Source: Lysobacterales bacterium
GTDB lineage: Bacteria; Pseudomonadota; Gammaproteobacteria; Xanthomonadales; Xanthomonadaceae
Reading direction: 5' to 3'
DNA length: 64,000 bases
Assembly (NCBI GenBank): GCA_019510125.1
Contig: JAEKKX010000013.1
Coordinates: 102,183 to 166,182 of the forward strand
The translations under genes were made by a program, and so were the position numbers. A model generated the notes under the pieces. That model made no database searches. It was given only the letters and a program-made list of their open reading frames with translations, and had not been told where the DNA came from. Below are positions 20,657-28,468 of this stretch, one piece after another; position 1 is the first letter of the stretch; each line of letters opens with the position of its first letter.

Positions 20657-21922
20657 TCACACGCCCAGTCCCAGCACCAGGTCGTCGGCATCGACCCGGT
20701 CGAGCCGGATCTTGTTGGCGAACAGCGAGAACGCGAGCATGCCGGCCAGCCCGTTGGCGCGGCGCATCCACGGCGGCAGGTAGTGCGGCGGGGCGATCGC
20801 GCCGGCGTCGAACATCGGCTGCAGCGCGAACACGTCCTCCAGCGCCAGCTTGCCGGCGAACAGTTGCCGCGCCATCGACAGCTTGCGGTGGCGCAGGCAC
20901 CAGCGGAAGAAGGTGTGCACGCCGAGCAGGCCGTGCAGGTAGACGGTGTCCTTGGTGAACGCCGCGCCGCCGCCCAGCGGCGCACCGCGGAACACGCGCT
21001 GGGCCGAGGCGAAGCTGTCCTCCGGCGTCTGCCCGGCATCGAGGAAGAACCGGAACACCTGCACGAAGTCGGCGCCGTCGATCGCCATGTCGATCGCGAC
21101 GATGCGCAGACTGATGCGCTTCATGCGCTCGATGTCCATCGAGCCGGAGATCAGTTCGGCGAAGGTCGCCAGGCCCTCCTGGGTGGCGGTGGTGCGCGGC
21201 GCGCCGCGGGCCAGCGACTGCAGTTGCGGCTGTTCGCGGCCGTTGAGGCCGGTGAGCGTGTGCACGAACGCTTCGTGGACCAGCAATTGCTGGTGGTCGT
21301 AGTCGCTGAACCCGGTGTTGGTGCGGATGCGGATGCGGGTCGGGCTAGCCGCGGCCTTCGCGATCAGCTCGGGATCGAGTTCGACCTTGATCCGGTGGTC
21401 GACGAAGAACGCGTCGATCTCCGGCTGCAGCAGGTCGCGCAGCGATTCGGCCGACATCACCGCCTCCGGCTCGATCTCGCGCAGCTCCTGGTCCATGTCG
21501 TCGGCGAGCGCGATGAAGTGCTGCGCCGCCTCCAGGTTGGTGGGCCCGTCGCCGGGCAGCATTTCCACCGGCCGGCCATAGAGCCGGGTCGAATACGCGG
21601 TCATCCGGTAGGTGCCGGCGGCATCGAGCAGCCGGGTGGCGATGCGCCAGCTTTCGGCGTTGGCGATGAGGTAGGCGCCGAGCGGATGATCGGCGTCGGC
21701 GGCCCGGGCGACGGCCTCCAGTTCGGCGCGCACCTCGGTGAAGTCGGTCTTCGCGTAGGCGACCGTCGGCAGGTGGATGCGGCCGATCTTCCACGCCGCG
21801 AGGAACGTCTCCTGCGCGCTGGCCGGCCAGCTCACGGTGTCGAGCAGGCGGATGCCGCGGACCGCCGCGACCAGCCGCGCGTCCAGCGCGACGTGATGGG
21901 CAATGGCGTCGGCGTCGGTCAT
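20657..21922 (-). CDS. QEGLA-motif (DUF1704) metallopeptidase-like protein
   Basis: 421 residues from ATG 21922, chosen over 21940 because GGAGG lies 6 nt upstream. Contains HEAFVH at 216-221, an HExxxH zinc motif, and TQEGLATFAE at 247-256, the QEGLA signature. The family was named for modulating flavohaemoglobin expression, and eukaryotic relatives (MATCAP/KIAA0895) are tubulin tyrosine carboxypeptidases with the same HExxxH. In bacteria the substrate is unknown. It is transcribed in the same direction as rsgA, with a palindromic repeat pair between them. Confidence 0.85.
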   Translation of the reverse strand: MTDADAIAHHVALDARLVAAVRGIRLLDTVSWPASAQETFLAAWKIGRIHLPTVAYAKTDFTEVRAELEAVARAADADHPLGAYLIANAESWRIATRLLDAAGTYRMTAYSTRLYGRPVEMLPGDGPTNLEAAQHFIALADDMDQELREIEPEAVMSAESLRDLLQPEIDAFFVDHRIKVELDPELIAKAAASPTRIRIRTNTGFSDYDHQQLLVHEAFVHTLTGLNGREQPQLQSLARGAPRTTATQEGLATFAELISGSMDIERMKRISLRIVAIDMAIDGADFVQVFRFFLDAGQTPEDSFASAQRVFRGAPLGGGAAFTKDTVYLHGLLGVHTFFRWCLRHRKLSMARQLFAGKLALEDVFALQPMFDAGAIAPPHYLPPWMRRANGLAGMLAFSLFANKIRLDRVDADDLVLGLGV

Positions 21923-21943
21923 GCCGCGCCTCCGACCCATCCT

Positions 21944-22016
21944 GTGGGAGCGACGGAAGTCGCGACGGGCAGCGGCAAGGCATTCGGCAGAGCGTCGCGA
22001 CTCCCGTCGCTCCCGC
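21944..22016. repeat. REP-like inverted pair (GGGAGCGAC type)
   Basis: GTGGGAGCGACGGAAGTCGC at 21944 onward and GTCGCGACTCCCGTCGCTCC from 21994 to 22016 are inverted, near-complementary copies. Together they can form a long hairpin between rsgA and the QEGLA gene. The same family recurs at 25.96-26.13 kb and 59.63-59.78 kb. Confidence 0.8.
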
Positions 22017-22045
22017 GGGACAGGTCGTCGATGCCGCGGAGGCGC

Positions 22046-23161
22046 TCAGTGCCGGCCATATTTCTCGTCCAGCCGCTTGTGCAGCGCCTTGCCCTGCACG
22101 CGCGCGTCGGATTTCTGCGCCAGCCGGGTGGCGAGGCGGTCGGCCGCCCCGGCGACCTCGTCGCGGAGCTTGAGGTAATTCGCGAAGCGGCCGGCGTCGA
22201 GCGCGCCGGCCTCGATCGCCGCGCGCACCGCGCAGCCGGGCTCGCTGGCGTGGCGGCAGTCGCGGAACCTGCAGGTCGCCGCCAGCGCCTCGATGTCGGC
22301 GAACCCGCCGTCGGCCAGCGTCTCCTCGCCGGTGGGCTTGAGCTCGCGCATCCCGGGCGTGTCGATCAGGCAGGCGCCCGACGGCAGCGGGATCAGCGTG
22401 CGGAACGTGGTGGTGTGGCGGCCGCGGGCGTCGCTCTCGCGCACTTCGCCGGTCTTCATCTTCTCGACGCCGAGCAGCGTGTTGGTCAGCGTCGATTTGC
22501 CCGCGCCCGACGACCCGACCAGCACCGCGGTGCGGCCCGCCGCCAGCCAGGGATCGAGCGCGGCGACGCTGGCGCGGTCCTTGGCGTTGACCGCGACCGC
22601 CGGGATGCCCTGTGCGGCCAGCTCGGCCAGCGCGGCCAGGCTGGCGTCGGCGTCGCTGCCGTCCTTGTCGGCCTTGGTCAGCACGACCACCGGGGTCGCG
22701 CCGCCGCCGCCGACCAGCAGCAGGTAGCGCTCGATCCGTCGCGGGTTGAAGTCGGCGTCGAGGCCGCAGACCACGAACACCGTGTCGATGTTCGCGGCGA
22801 TCAGTTGCTGGTGGTAGTGCTCGCCGGCGGCGGCGCGCTTGATCGCGGTGCGCCGCGGCAGCAGGGCGACGATCCGCGGCCGCGGAGTCGCCTCCTCGAT
22901 CAGCGCCCAGTCGCCGACCGCGGCCCGGTCCTGCGGCGGAAAGCGGCGACGGGCCCACTCCGGCGGCGAATCCACCGCCAGTGCATGCCCGGCCGCCTCG
23001 GCGACCTGGTAGCCGGTCCGGTGCTGTTCGATGACCCGGGCCGGCCGGGCCTGCGGATGGGCGGCGAGGACCGCGGCCCAGGCCGGATCGTCGACGCCTG
23101 CCGGGCCGGTGCCGTCGAACGGCCAGCCGATGGCGCGGAGGGCGGATGCGGCGGGGGTCAA
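22046..23161 (-). CDS. rsgA: Ribosome small-subunit-dependent GTPase A
   Basis: 371 residues. Circularly permuted GTPase: G4-like VVVLTKADKDG (about 158-168) comes before the P-loop GSSGAGKSTLTNTLLG (about 217-232), then G2 in RGRHTTT and G3 in LIDTPGMRE. A C-terminal zinc knuckle follows, CRFRDCRH plus a distal Cys in SEPGC. The N-terminal OB fold covers about residues 40-130. It releases from, or helps finish, the 30S subunit late in assembly. Slightly longer than E. coli RsgA (350). Divergent from the aminotransferase operon. Confidence 0.95.
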   Translation of the reverse strand: MTPAASALRAIGWPFDGTGPAGVDDPAWAAVLAAHPQARPARVIEQHRTGYQVAEAAGHALAVDSPPEWARRRFPPQDRAAVGDWALIEEATPRPRIVALLPRRTAIKRAAAGEHYHQQLIAANIDTVFVVCGLDADFNPRRIERYLLLVGGGGATPVVVLTKADKDGSDADASLAALAELAAQGIPAVAVNAKDRASVAALDPWLAAGRTAVLVGSSGAGKSTLTNTLLGVEKMKTGEVRESDARGRHTTTFRTLIPLPSGACLIDTPGMRELKPTGEETLADGGFADIEALAATCRFRDCRHASEPGCAVRAAIEAGALDAGRFANYLKLRDEVAGAADRLATRLAQKSDARVQGKALHKRLDEKYGRH

Positions 23162-23262
23162 GCGGGGCGCGGACGGGCGTGCATGCGGCGATTCTATGCC
23201 CGGCGGGCGGAGGGCGGCGATTTCCGCTAGGCTTTGTCGACGTTTTCGCCACCGCCGACACG

Positions 23263-24540
23263 ATGTCCTCCTCCAGTCCCCGCCCCGGTCTCAAGACCCG
23301 CGAACGCCTGTCCGAAGTCCGTTACGAGATCCGCGGCGAACTCGCCCGGCGCGCCCGGGAGCTGGAAGGGCAGGGCCGGCAGCTCATCAAGCTCAACATC
23401 GGCAATCCCGGCGCCTTCGGCTTCCGTGCGCCCGAGCACCTGCAGCGCGCGATCGCCGACCGCATCGCCGCGACCGATCCCTACACCCACCAGCAGGGCC
23501 TGCCGGCCGCGCGCGAGGCGATCGCCGCCTTCCACAGGCAGCGCGGCACGCCGAACGCCTCGCCCGAGCGCGTGTTCGTCGGCAACGGCGTCAGCGAGCT
23601 GATCGACCTTTCGCTGCGCGCGCTGCTCAACCCGGGCGACGAAGTGCTGCTGCCGTCGCCGGACTACCCGCTGTGGTCGGCCGCGACCATCCTCAACGAC
23701 GGCCGCCCGGTGTACTACCGCTGCCGCCCGGACCACGGGTTCCTGCCCGATCCCGACGAGATCGCCGCGCTGGTGTCCTCGCGCACCCGCGCGATCGTGC
23801 TGATCAACCCGAACAACCCGACCGGCGCGACCTATCCGCGCGAGATCCTCGAACGCATCGTCGCCATCGCCCAGAAGCACGACCTGCTGCTGATGGCCGA
23901 CGAGATCTACGACCACATCCTCTACGACGGCGCCACGGGGTCGAAAAGCGTGTTCCAGCCGCTGGCGCCGCTGGCCGGCGACCATCCCTGCCTGTCGTTC
24001 GGCGGCCTGTCGAAGGTGCATCGCGCCTGCGGCTGGCGCGTGGGCTGGGCGGTGCTCAGCGGCGATCCGCTGCGCAGCGGCGACTTCCACCATGCGATGG
24101 ACCTGCTCGGCGCGCTGCGCCTGTGCGCCAACGTCCCGGGGCAGTTCGCGATCGATGCCGCGCTGCACGGCGTCGACACCATCAGCGCGCTGACCGCGCC
24201 CGGCGGCCGCCTGTACGAGACCCGCCGCGCGCTGATCGAATGCTGCGACGCCAGCGAGCACCTGTCGCTGGTCGCGCCCGCCGGCGCGCTGTACGGGTTC
24301 CCGGCCGTGGTCGGCGACGCCGCCCGGGGCTTCGACGACCACGCCTTCGCGCTGGAAATGCTGGAAACCGAGGACGTGCTGATCGTCCCGGGCTCCAGCT
24401 TCAACGTGCCCGATCGCAACCATTTCCGGGTCACCCTGCTGCCCGAGGCCGACACGCTGCGCGAGGTGTTCGCGCGGATCGACCGCGTGCTGTCGCGTCG
24501 CGCCGAGCAGGCCCGCGTCGCACGCGTCGCGGTGGCATGA
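23263..24540 (+). CDS. PLP-dependent aminotransferase (alanine transaminase AlaA/AlaT-like)
   Basis: 425 residues from ATG 23263; the ORF-track start overlaps rsgA. Fold-type I class I/II aminotransferase: IGNPGAFGF near 45, LPSPDYPLW near 129 (aromatic stacking on PLP), LINPNNPTGA near 182 and the Schiff-base Lys in GGLSKVHRACGWRVGW about 246-261. The spacing fits AlaA/AlaT enzymes that make alanine from pyruvate and glutamate. It is the first gene of a tight three-gene operon: its TGA overlaps the next ATG. Confidence 0.88.
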   Translation: MSSSSPRPGLKTRERLSEVRYEIRGELARRARELEGQGRQLIKLNIGNPGAFGFRAPEHLQRAIADRIAATDPYTHQQGLPAAREAIAAFHRQRGTPNASPERVFVGNGVSELIDLSLRALLNPGDEVLLPSPDYPLWSAATILNDGRPVYYRCRPDHGFLPDPDEIAALVSSRTRAIVLINPNNPTGATYPREILERIVAIAQKHDLLLMADEIYDHILYDGATGSKSVFQPLAPLAGDHPCLSFGGLSKVHRACGWRVGWAVLSGDPLRSGDFHHAMDLLGALRLCANVPGQFAIDAALHGVDTISALTAPGGRLYETRRALIECCDASEHLSLVAPAGALYGFPAVVGDAARGFDDHAFALEMLETEDVLIVPGSSFNVPDRNHFRVTLLPEADTLREVFARIDRVLSRRAEQARVARVAVA

Positions 24541-25241
24541 CCATGCGCGCCGCGCCGGCGCTGCTGGCGGCGGTGCTCGCGACCGCGCCATCGGGCGACG
24601 GCGGCGCCGCACCGGCCGCGCTGCGCGCGCTGGCCCTGGGCGACAGCTACACCATCGGCGAAGGCGTGGCCGCCGACGGGCGCTGGCCCGCGCGGCTCGC
24701 CGCCGATCTGCGCGAGGACGGCTTCGCGATCGACGACCCGCGCATCGTCGCCACCACCGGCTGGACCACCGACGAACTGGCGTCCGCGCTCGACGCCGCC
24801 GAACCGCTGGGCCGCGACTGGGACCTGGTCAGCCTGTTGATCGGCGTCAACGACCAGTACCGCGGCCGCCCGGTCGCGGATTACGCCCCGGCGTTCGCGA
24901 TGCTGCTCGATCGCGCGATCGGCTACGCCGGCGGCCGCGCCGACCGGGTGTTCGTGCTCGCGATCCCGGATTGGGGCGTGACCCCGTTCGCCGCCGCTTC
25001 GGGCCGCGACCCGGCGACCATCGCGCGCGAACTGGACGCCTACAACGCCGTCGCCGCGCGGATCTGCGCCGAGCGCGGCGTGGCCTTCGTGGACATCGCG
25101 CCGGTCAGCCGCGCGCGCGGCGCCGAGCCGGCGATGCTGGCCGACGACGGCCTGCACCCGTCGGCCGCGCTCTACGCCGAGTGGGCGCGGCTGGCGCGGC
25201 CGGTCGTGCGCCGGCGGCTCGCCGGCCCGCCCGCGCCGTGA
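24537..25241 (+). CDS. SGNH/GDSL-family hydrolase
   Basis: 234 residues. ATG 24537 overlaps the aminotransferase stop (ATGA), so it is translationally coupled. A short hydrophobic N terminus may be a signal peptide. SGNH blocks: LALGDSYTIGEG (nucleophile Ser about residue 37), the GVNDQYRG block III with Asn about 104, and the DDGLHPS block V with the catalytic Asp/His near the end. Likely an esterase, lipase or deacetylase; the substrate is unknown. Confidence 0.85.
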   Translation: MTMRAAPALLAAVLATAPSGDGGAAPAALRALALGDSYTIGEGVAADGRWPARLAADLREDGFAIDDPRIVATTGWTTDELASALDAAEPLGRDWDLVSLLIGVNDQYRGRPVADYAPAFAMLLDRAIGYAGGRADRVFVLAIPDWGVTPFAAASGRDPATIARELDAYNAVAARICAERGVAFVDIAPVSRARGAEPAMLADDGLHPSAALYAEWARLARPVVRRRLAGPPAP

Positions 25242-25936
25242 GCGCATCGGCCGTCGCCACGCACGCCCTCGAGGCGACCGCGGCGCGCCGCATCGCGTCG
25301 GCGTTCCTGCCGGACTTCGCGCTGGGCAACCGCTACGACTACTACTACGTGCAGGGCAAGCTGCGCAGCGATCCGCTGTATCCCGGCGCGCTGGCCGCGC
25401 TGCGCGGCAGCACTGCGCCGCTGCTCGACCTCGGCTGCGGCCTCGGCCTGCTCGCGCATGCGCTGCGCGGCGACGGCCAGGCGATGGCGTACCGCGGCGT
25501 CGACACCGATGCCGCGAAGATCGCCCGCGCCACCCGCGCCGCGCGCCGCGCGTCGCTCGCCGACGCGACGTTCGAGGTGGTCGATCTCGCGCGCACGCTG
25601 CCGCAACACCGCGGCAGCGTCGCCCTGCTGGACGTGCTCCAGTATCTCGACGTCGAAGCGCAGCAGCGACTGCTCGCCGGGATGTCGGCGATGCTGACGC
25701 CGGAGGCGGCGCTCGTGATCCGCAGCCCGGTGGCCGACGACGGCGGCCGTTCGCGCACCACGCGTCTGTTCGACGGCCTCGCGCACCGCATCGGCTGGAT
25801 GGGGATGCGGCCGCAGCATTATCCGACGCTCGAGGGCCTGCGTGCCGCGCTCGAATCGCACGGCCTGTATGTCGACTGCACGCCGCTGTACGGCCGCACG
25901 CCGTTCAACAACTGGCTGATCGTCGCGCGCCGCTGA
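25238..25936 (+). CDS. Class I SAM-dependent methyltransferase
   Basis: 232 residues starting at GTG 25238, which overlaps the hydrolase TGA (GTGA); the ORF-track start is a frame artefact. Motif I LLDLGCGLGLLAHAL about 65-79 binds SAM and RGVDTDAAKIARA about 90-102 is motif II. The C-terminal part includes GWMGMRPQHYPTLEGL and FNNWLIVARR. The acceptor is not identifiable. Third member of the operon with the aminotransferase and GDSL hydrolase, which suggests a small-molecule or lipid-headgroup modification pathway. Confidence 0.85.
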   Translation: MSASAVATHALEATAARRIASAFLPDFALGNRYDYYYVQGKLRSDPLYPGALAALRGSTAPLLDLGCGLGLLAHALRGDGQAMAYRGVDTDAAKIARATRAARRASLADATFEVVDLARTLPQHRGSVALLDVLQYLDVEAQQRLLAGMSAMLTPEAALVIRSPVADDGGRSRTTRLFDGLAHRIGWMGMRPQHYPTLEGLRAALESHGLYVDCTPLYGRTPFNNWLIVARR

Positions 25937-25960
25937 GCGACCGATGCAAGAGGACTCGCT

Positions 25961-26125
25961 GTAGGAGCGGCGTGAGCCGCGACGCGGCGGGCGCTCCGTC
26001 GGAAGCAGGGCGTGCTTGCCGAGGGCGGACGATTCCGGGAAGGCCTCGTCGCGACTGACGTCGCTCCTACAGGAGCGGGCGTCGTGCTTGGCGCGCGGTG
26101 TGGTAGGAGCGGCGTAAGCCGCGAC
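25961..26125. repeat. Three REP-like copies (GTAGGAGCGGCGTGAGCC type)
   Basis: Copies at 25961-25983 (plus), 26048-26070 (inverted, GTCGCGACTGACGTCGCTCC) and 26103-26125 (plus, GTAGGAGCGGCGTAAGCCGC). They fill the space between the convergent methyltransferase and polysaccharide deacetylase genes. Confidence 0.85.
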
Positions 26126-26154
26126 GAGGGCCGGTAGCGCTGTCCACGTGCCCC

Positions 26155-26952
26155 TCAGCCCGGTATCGGCAGCACCGCGCGATAGCCCAGCGCATCGAGC
26201 CGCTGCAGCAGCAGGCGCAGCGTCGCGAGGTTGCCGCCGTGCGTCGCACCCTCGTGCAGCAGCACGATCGCGCCCGGCGCGAGGCCGCGTTCGATGCGCG
26301 CCACCACCTGCGCCGGATCGCCGGCGACGCCGTCGAAGCCGCGCGCGCTCCAGGCCACGCGCGCGAGCCCGTGCGCGCGCAGCGGCGCCTGCGCGAACGG
26401 ATTGCACATGCCGACCACCGCCCGGAACCAGCGCGGCGGCGCGCCGGCGATGTCGGCGAGGATACGCTGGGTGTCGGCGACCTCGCGCCGCATCCGCGCC
26501 GGGCCCAGCGCCCAGAACCACTTCGCCGGATGGGTCGCACTGTGGTTCCCGATGTCGTGGCCGCGGCGCACGAGTTCGCGCACGAGCTCCGGACGCCGCG
26601 CCGCGCGCGCGCCGACCAGGAAGAACGTCGCCTTCGCGCCGTGCGCATCGAGCAGGTCGAGCACCGCCGGCGTTTCGTCGGAGGGGCCGTCGTCGATCGT
26701 CAGCCAGACCACGCGCGCCGATGTCGGCAGGCGGTCCAGCACCGGCCCGAACATCGCCGAGCGCGGCCACAGCGTGCCCCACCAGAAGGGCGCGTGGCTC
26801 AGCACCATCGCCGGCAGGCCGACGCTCCATCCGTATCGCCACCATGCCGCGACGACCAGCGCCTGCGACGCCAGCAGCAGCCACAGCCACGCCCACGGCC
26901 ACCGCGGTACGCGATGCGGCGCGATGGGCGGACTGGCGGGAGGCGTGGACAT
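26155..26952 (-). CDS. Membrane-anchored polysaccharide deacetylase (NodB-like)
   Basis: 265 residues from ATG 26952. An N-terminal hydrophobic segment about 17-40 (WAWLWLLLASQALVVAAWW) anchors or exports the protein. NodB motif 1 TIDDGPSDETP about 94-104 supplies the catalytic base and metal Asp, and motif 2 HDIGNHSATH about 141-150 gives the HxxxH metal ligands. VVLLHEG-like motif 5 (IVLLHEGATHGGN) lies near the C terminus. It likely deacetylates N-acetylated glycans, perhaps peptidoglycan or exopolysaccharide. Divergent from the rhodanese gene, with only 40 bp between starts. Confidence 0.86.
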   Translation of the reverse strand: MSTPPASPPIAPHRVPRWPWAWLWLLLASQALVVAAWWRYGWSVGLPAMVLSHAPFWWGTLWPRSAMFGPVLDRLPTSARVVWLTIDDGPSDETPAVLDLLDAHGAKATFFLVGARAARRPELVRELVRRGHDIGNHSATHPAKWFWALGPARMRREVADTQRILADIAGAPPRWFRAVVGMCNPFAQAPLRAHGLARVAWSARGFDGVAGDPAQVVARIERGLAPGAIVLLHEGATHGGNLATLRLLLQRLDALGYRAVLPIPG

Positions 26953-26992
26953 CGCGGCATCATGCCACGACCCCACCGCCGCCGAGATCGCC

Positions 26993-27313
26993 ATGGCCTT
27001 CCGCAATCTTTCCGTCGTCGATGCCGACGCCCGCGCCCGCGAAGGCGCCGTGACCCTCGTCGACGTGCGTCCACCGGCCGAACGCGCCATCGCCGCCGTG
27101 TCGGCACCGTACCAGTCTTTGGAGGACGGCGGCCTGGAGCGCCTCGCCGCGCTGCCGAAGGACACGCCGCTCGCCTTCCTCTGCCACCACGGCGGCCGCA
27201 GCGCGCAGGCCGCGATGTACTTCGCCCAGCAGGGCTTCACCGACGTGTGCAATGTCGTCGGCGGGATCGATGCGTGGAGCCTGCAGGTGGATGCGGGGAT
27301 CCCGCGTTACTGA
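26993..27313 (+). CDS. Single-domain rhodanese-like protein
   Basis: 106 residues. One rhodanese domain with VDVRPPAERAIAA about 23-35 and the active-site loop FLCHHGGRSAQAA (Cys about 65), ending in NVVGGIDAWS. It carries persulfide sulfur on the Cys. In Xanthomonads a very similar domain is known fused behind a monothiol glutaredoxin; here it stands alone, so a separate sulfur carrier or detoxification role is possible. The divergent start region shared with the deacetylase is only 40 bp. Confidence 0.85.
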   Translation: MAFRNLSVVDADARAREGAVTLVDVRPPAERAIAAVSAPYQSLEDGGLERLAALPKDTPLAFLCHHGGRSAQAAMYFAQQGFTDVCNVVGGIDAWSLQVDAGIPRY

Positions 27314-27563
27314 CCGGAGCGATGCGCAGGCGGGCCTTGGCCCGCCATGACGGCATCGTCGAGCGCGCCGCGGGCGGACCGAAACGGTTTCGGTCCATGT
27401 CGTTCCCACCGAAACGTCCTGCTGGCGGACCAGGACCGGCCCTGCGGATCATCCGGGAACACGTCGCTCGCTTCCACCGCCGCAAGGGTGACGGGGTGAG
27501 CGCAGCGTTTCAACGTCGATCCCTCGATCAGGCGGTGTCGAGCGCTCAGGTGTTTCTGCTCGA
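27314..27563. repeat. Palindrome-rich intergenic segment
   Basis: Contains GGCGGGCCTTGGCCCGCC near 27331 and a perfect 9-bp-arm palindrome GGACCGAAA-CGG-TTTCGGTCC at 27376-27396, between the convergent rhodanese gene and the end of the dehydrogenase operon. The T run expected of a terminator is absent. Confidence 0.55.
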
Positions 27564-28019
27564 TCAGGTCGTGGATTCTCGTATCTGCACACCGCGGCGG
27601 ATGGCTTCCTCTGCAACACGACGATGCAGTTCATCGTCCTCTATTTGCAGTGTGTCATTCGTATGTTCGTTGAAGATGCGATAGAACGCGTGAGAGCGAG
27701 TACGCCTTTCGAGCTCGAGGCCGGCGTCGAGACCCGCCCGGTGGAGGTATTCCGCGTCCAGGCCGTCGAGCACCTCGGTTTCGATACCGCCGTCCGCGTC
27801 CAGTCTTGCGCGGAACTCGGATGTCGACATATCCGAAAATTCAGTCAACAGTGAGCGCACGGTCTTGAAGAAGGCTGGCGTGATGCCCTCCGCGGGAATC
27901 GGGACCCAGATCGTGGCGGCATCGTCGTGGTGGATGTGGACGACCCAGCCAGGCGCACTGCCGTTCCACACGTATTCGAACGCGTCGATCTCATTCGGCA
28001 GGCTGTTCACGGCGGTCAC
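27564..28019 (-). CDS. Hypothetical protein, last gene of the 2-oxo-acid dehydrogenase operon
   Basis: 151 residues beginning at GTG 28019, directly behind the stop of the previous gene. Soluble and acidic, with HIHHDDAATIWVPIPAEG near residues 28-45 and a charged C-terminal helix (DDELHRRVAEEAIRRG). No motif or family was recognised. Very short spacing suggests translation coupled to the upstream membrane-anchored protein. Confidence 0.65.
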   Translation of the reverse strand: MTAVNSLPNEIDAFEYVWNGSAPGWVVHIHHDDAATIWVPIPAEGITPAFFKTVRSLLTEFSDMSTSEFRARLDADGGIETEVLDGLDAEYLHRAGLDAGLELERRTRSHAFYRIFNEHTNDTLQIEDDELHRRVAEEAIRRGVQIRESTT

Positions 28020-28020
28020 G

Positions 28021-28461
28021 CTAGGTTCCCAACGGCGGCTGCCCCAGCGACGCCAGCAGCCGATTCACGTCCGCTTTCGCCATCGAGCGCGGCAGCCGGA
28101 CGAGGAAGCCGCCGCCGCTCAGTGCGATGTCGCCCTTGACCAGCAGGCCATCGATCTGCACGTAGGCCTTCAGGCTGTGCCGGTCGCCGTCTGCAACGTA
28201 TTCAACGAACGCCGGCGAGGTCAGCACGTTGCGACCGCGCTTGTAGACCTGCGTAGTGCCTTCTGTGCGTACGAGACGGAAGCCGTGGGCCTGCGCCCAG
28301 TCCGCGACGAGGCTGCGCACGTCGCCTTCGCGCGTGAAGGAAAGCGTATCGCACGGGCGCTTCATGCCGCGTGCGACCAGCGCCATCACGTTGACCAGGC
28401 CGATGCCGCACACGGCGCCGAATGCGCCGAACGCGAGGATCGTCGTCGCGATCGCCGACAC
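28021..28461 (-). CDS. Hypothetical protein with one N-terminal membrane segment
   Basis: 146 residues. An N-terminal hydrophobic stretch (ATTILAFGAFGAVCGIGLVNVMALVA) is probably a membrane anchor. The rest is a compact soluble domain (VYKRGRNVLTSPAFVEY, LKAYVQIDGLLVKGDIALSG) with no family recognised. It starts 7 bp after the E2 stop and lies within the dehydrogenase operon. Confidence 0.68.
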   Translation of the reverse strand: MSAIATTILAFGAFGAVCGIGLVNVMALVARGMKRPCDTLSFTREGDVRSLVADWAQAHGFRLVRTEGTTQVYKRGRNVLTSPAFVEYVADGDRHSLKAYVQIDGLLVKGDIALSGGGFLVRLPRSMAKADVNRLLASLGQPPLGT

Positions 28462-28468
28462 GGCGCCG

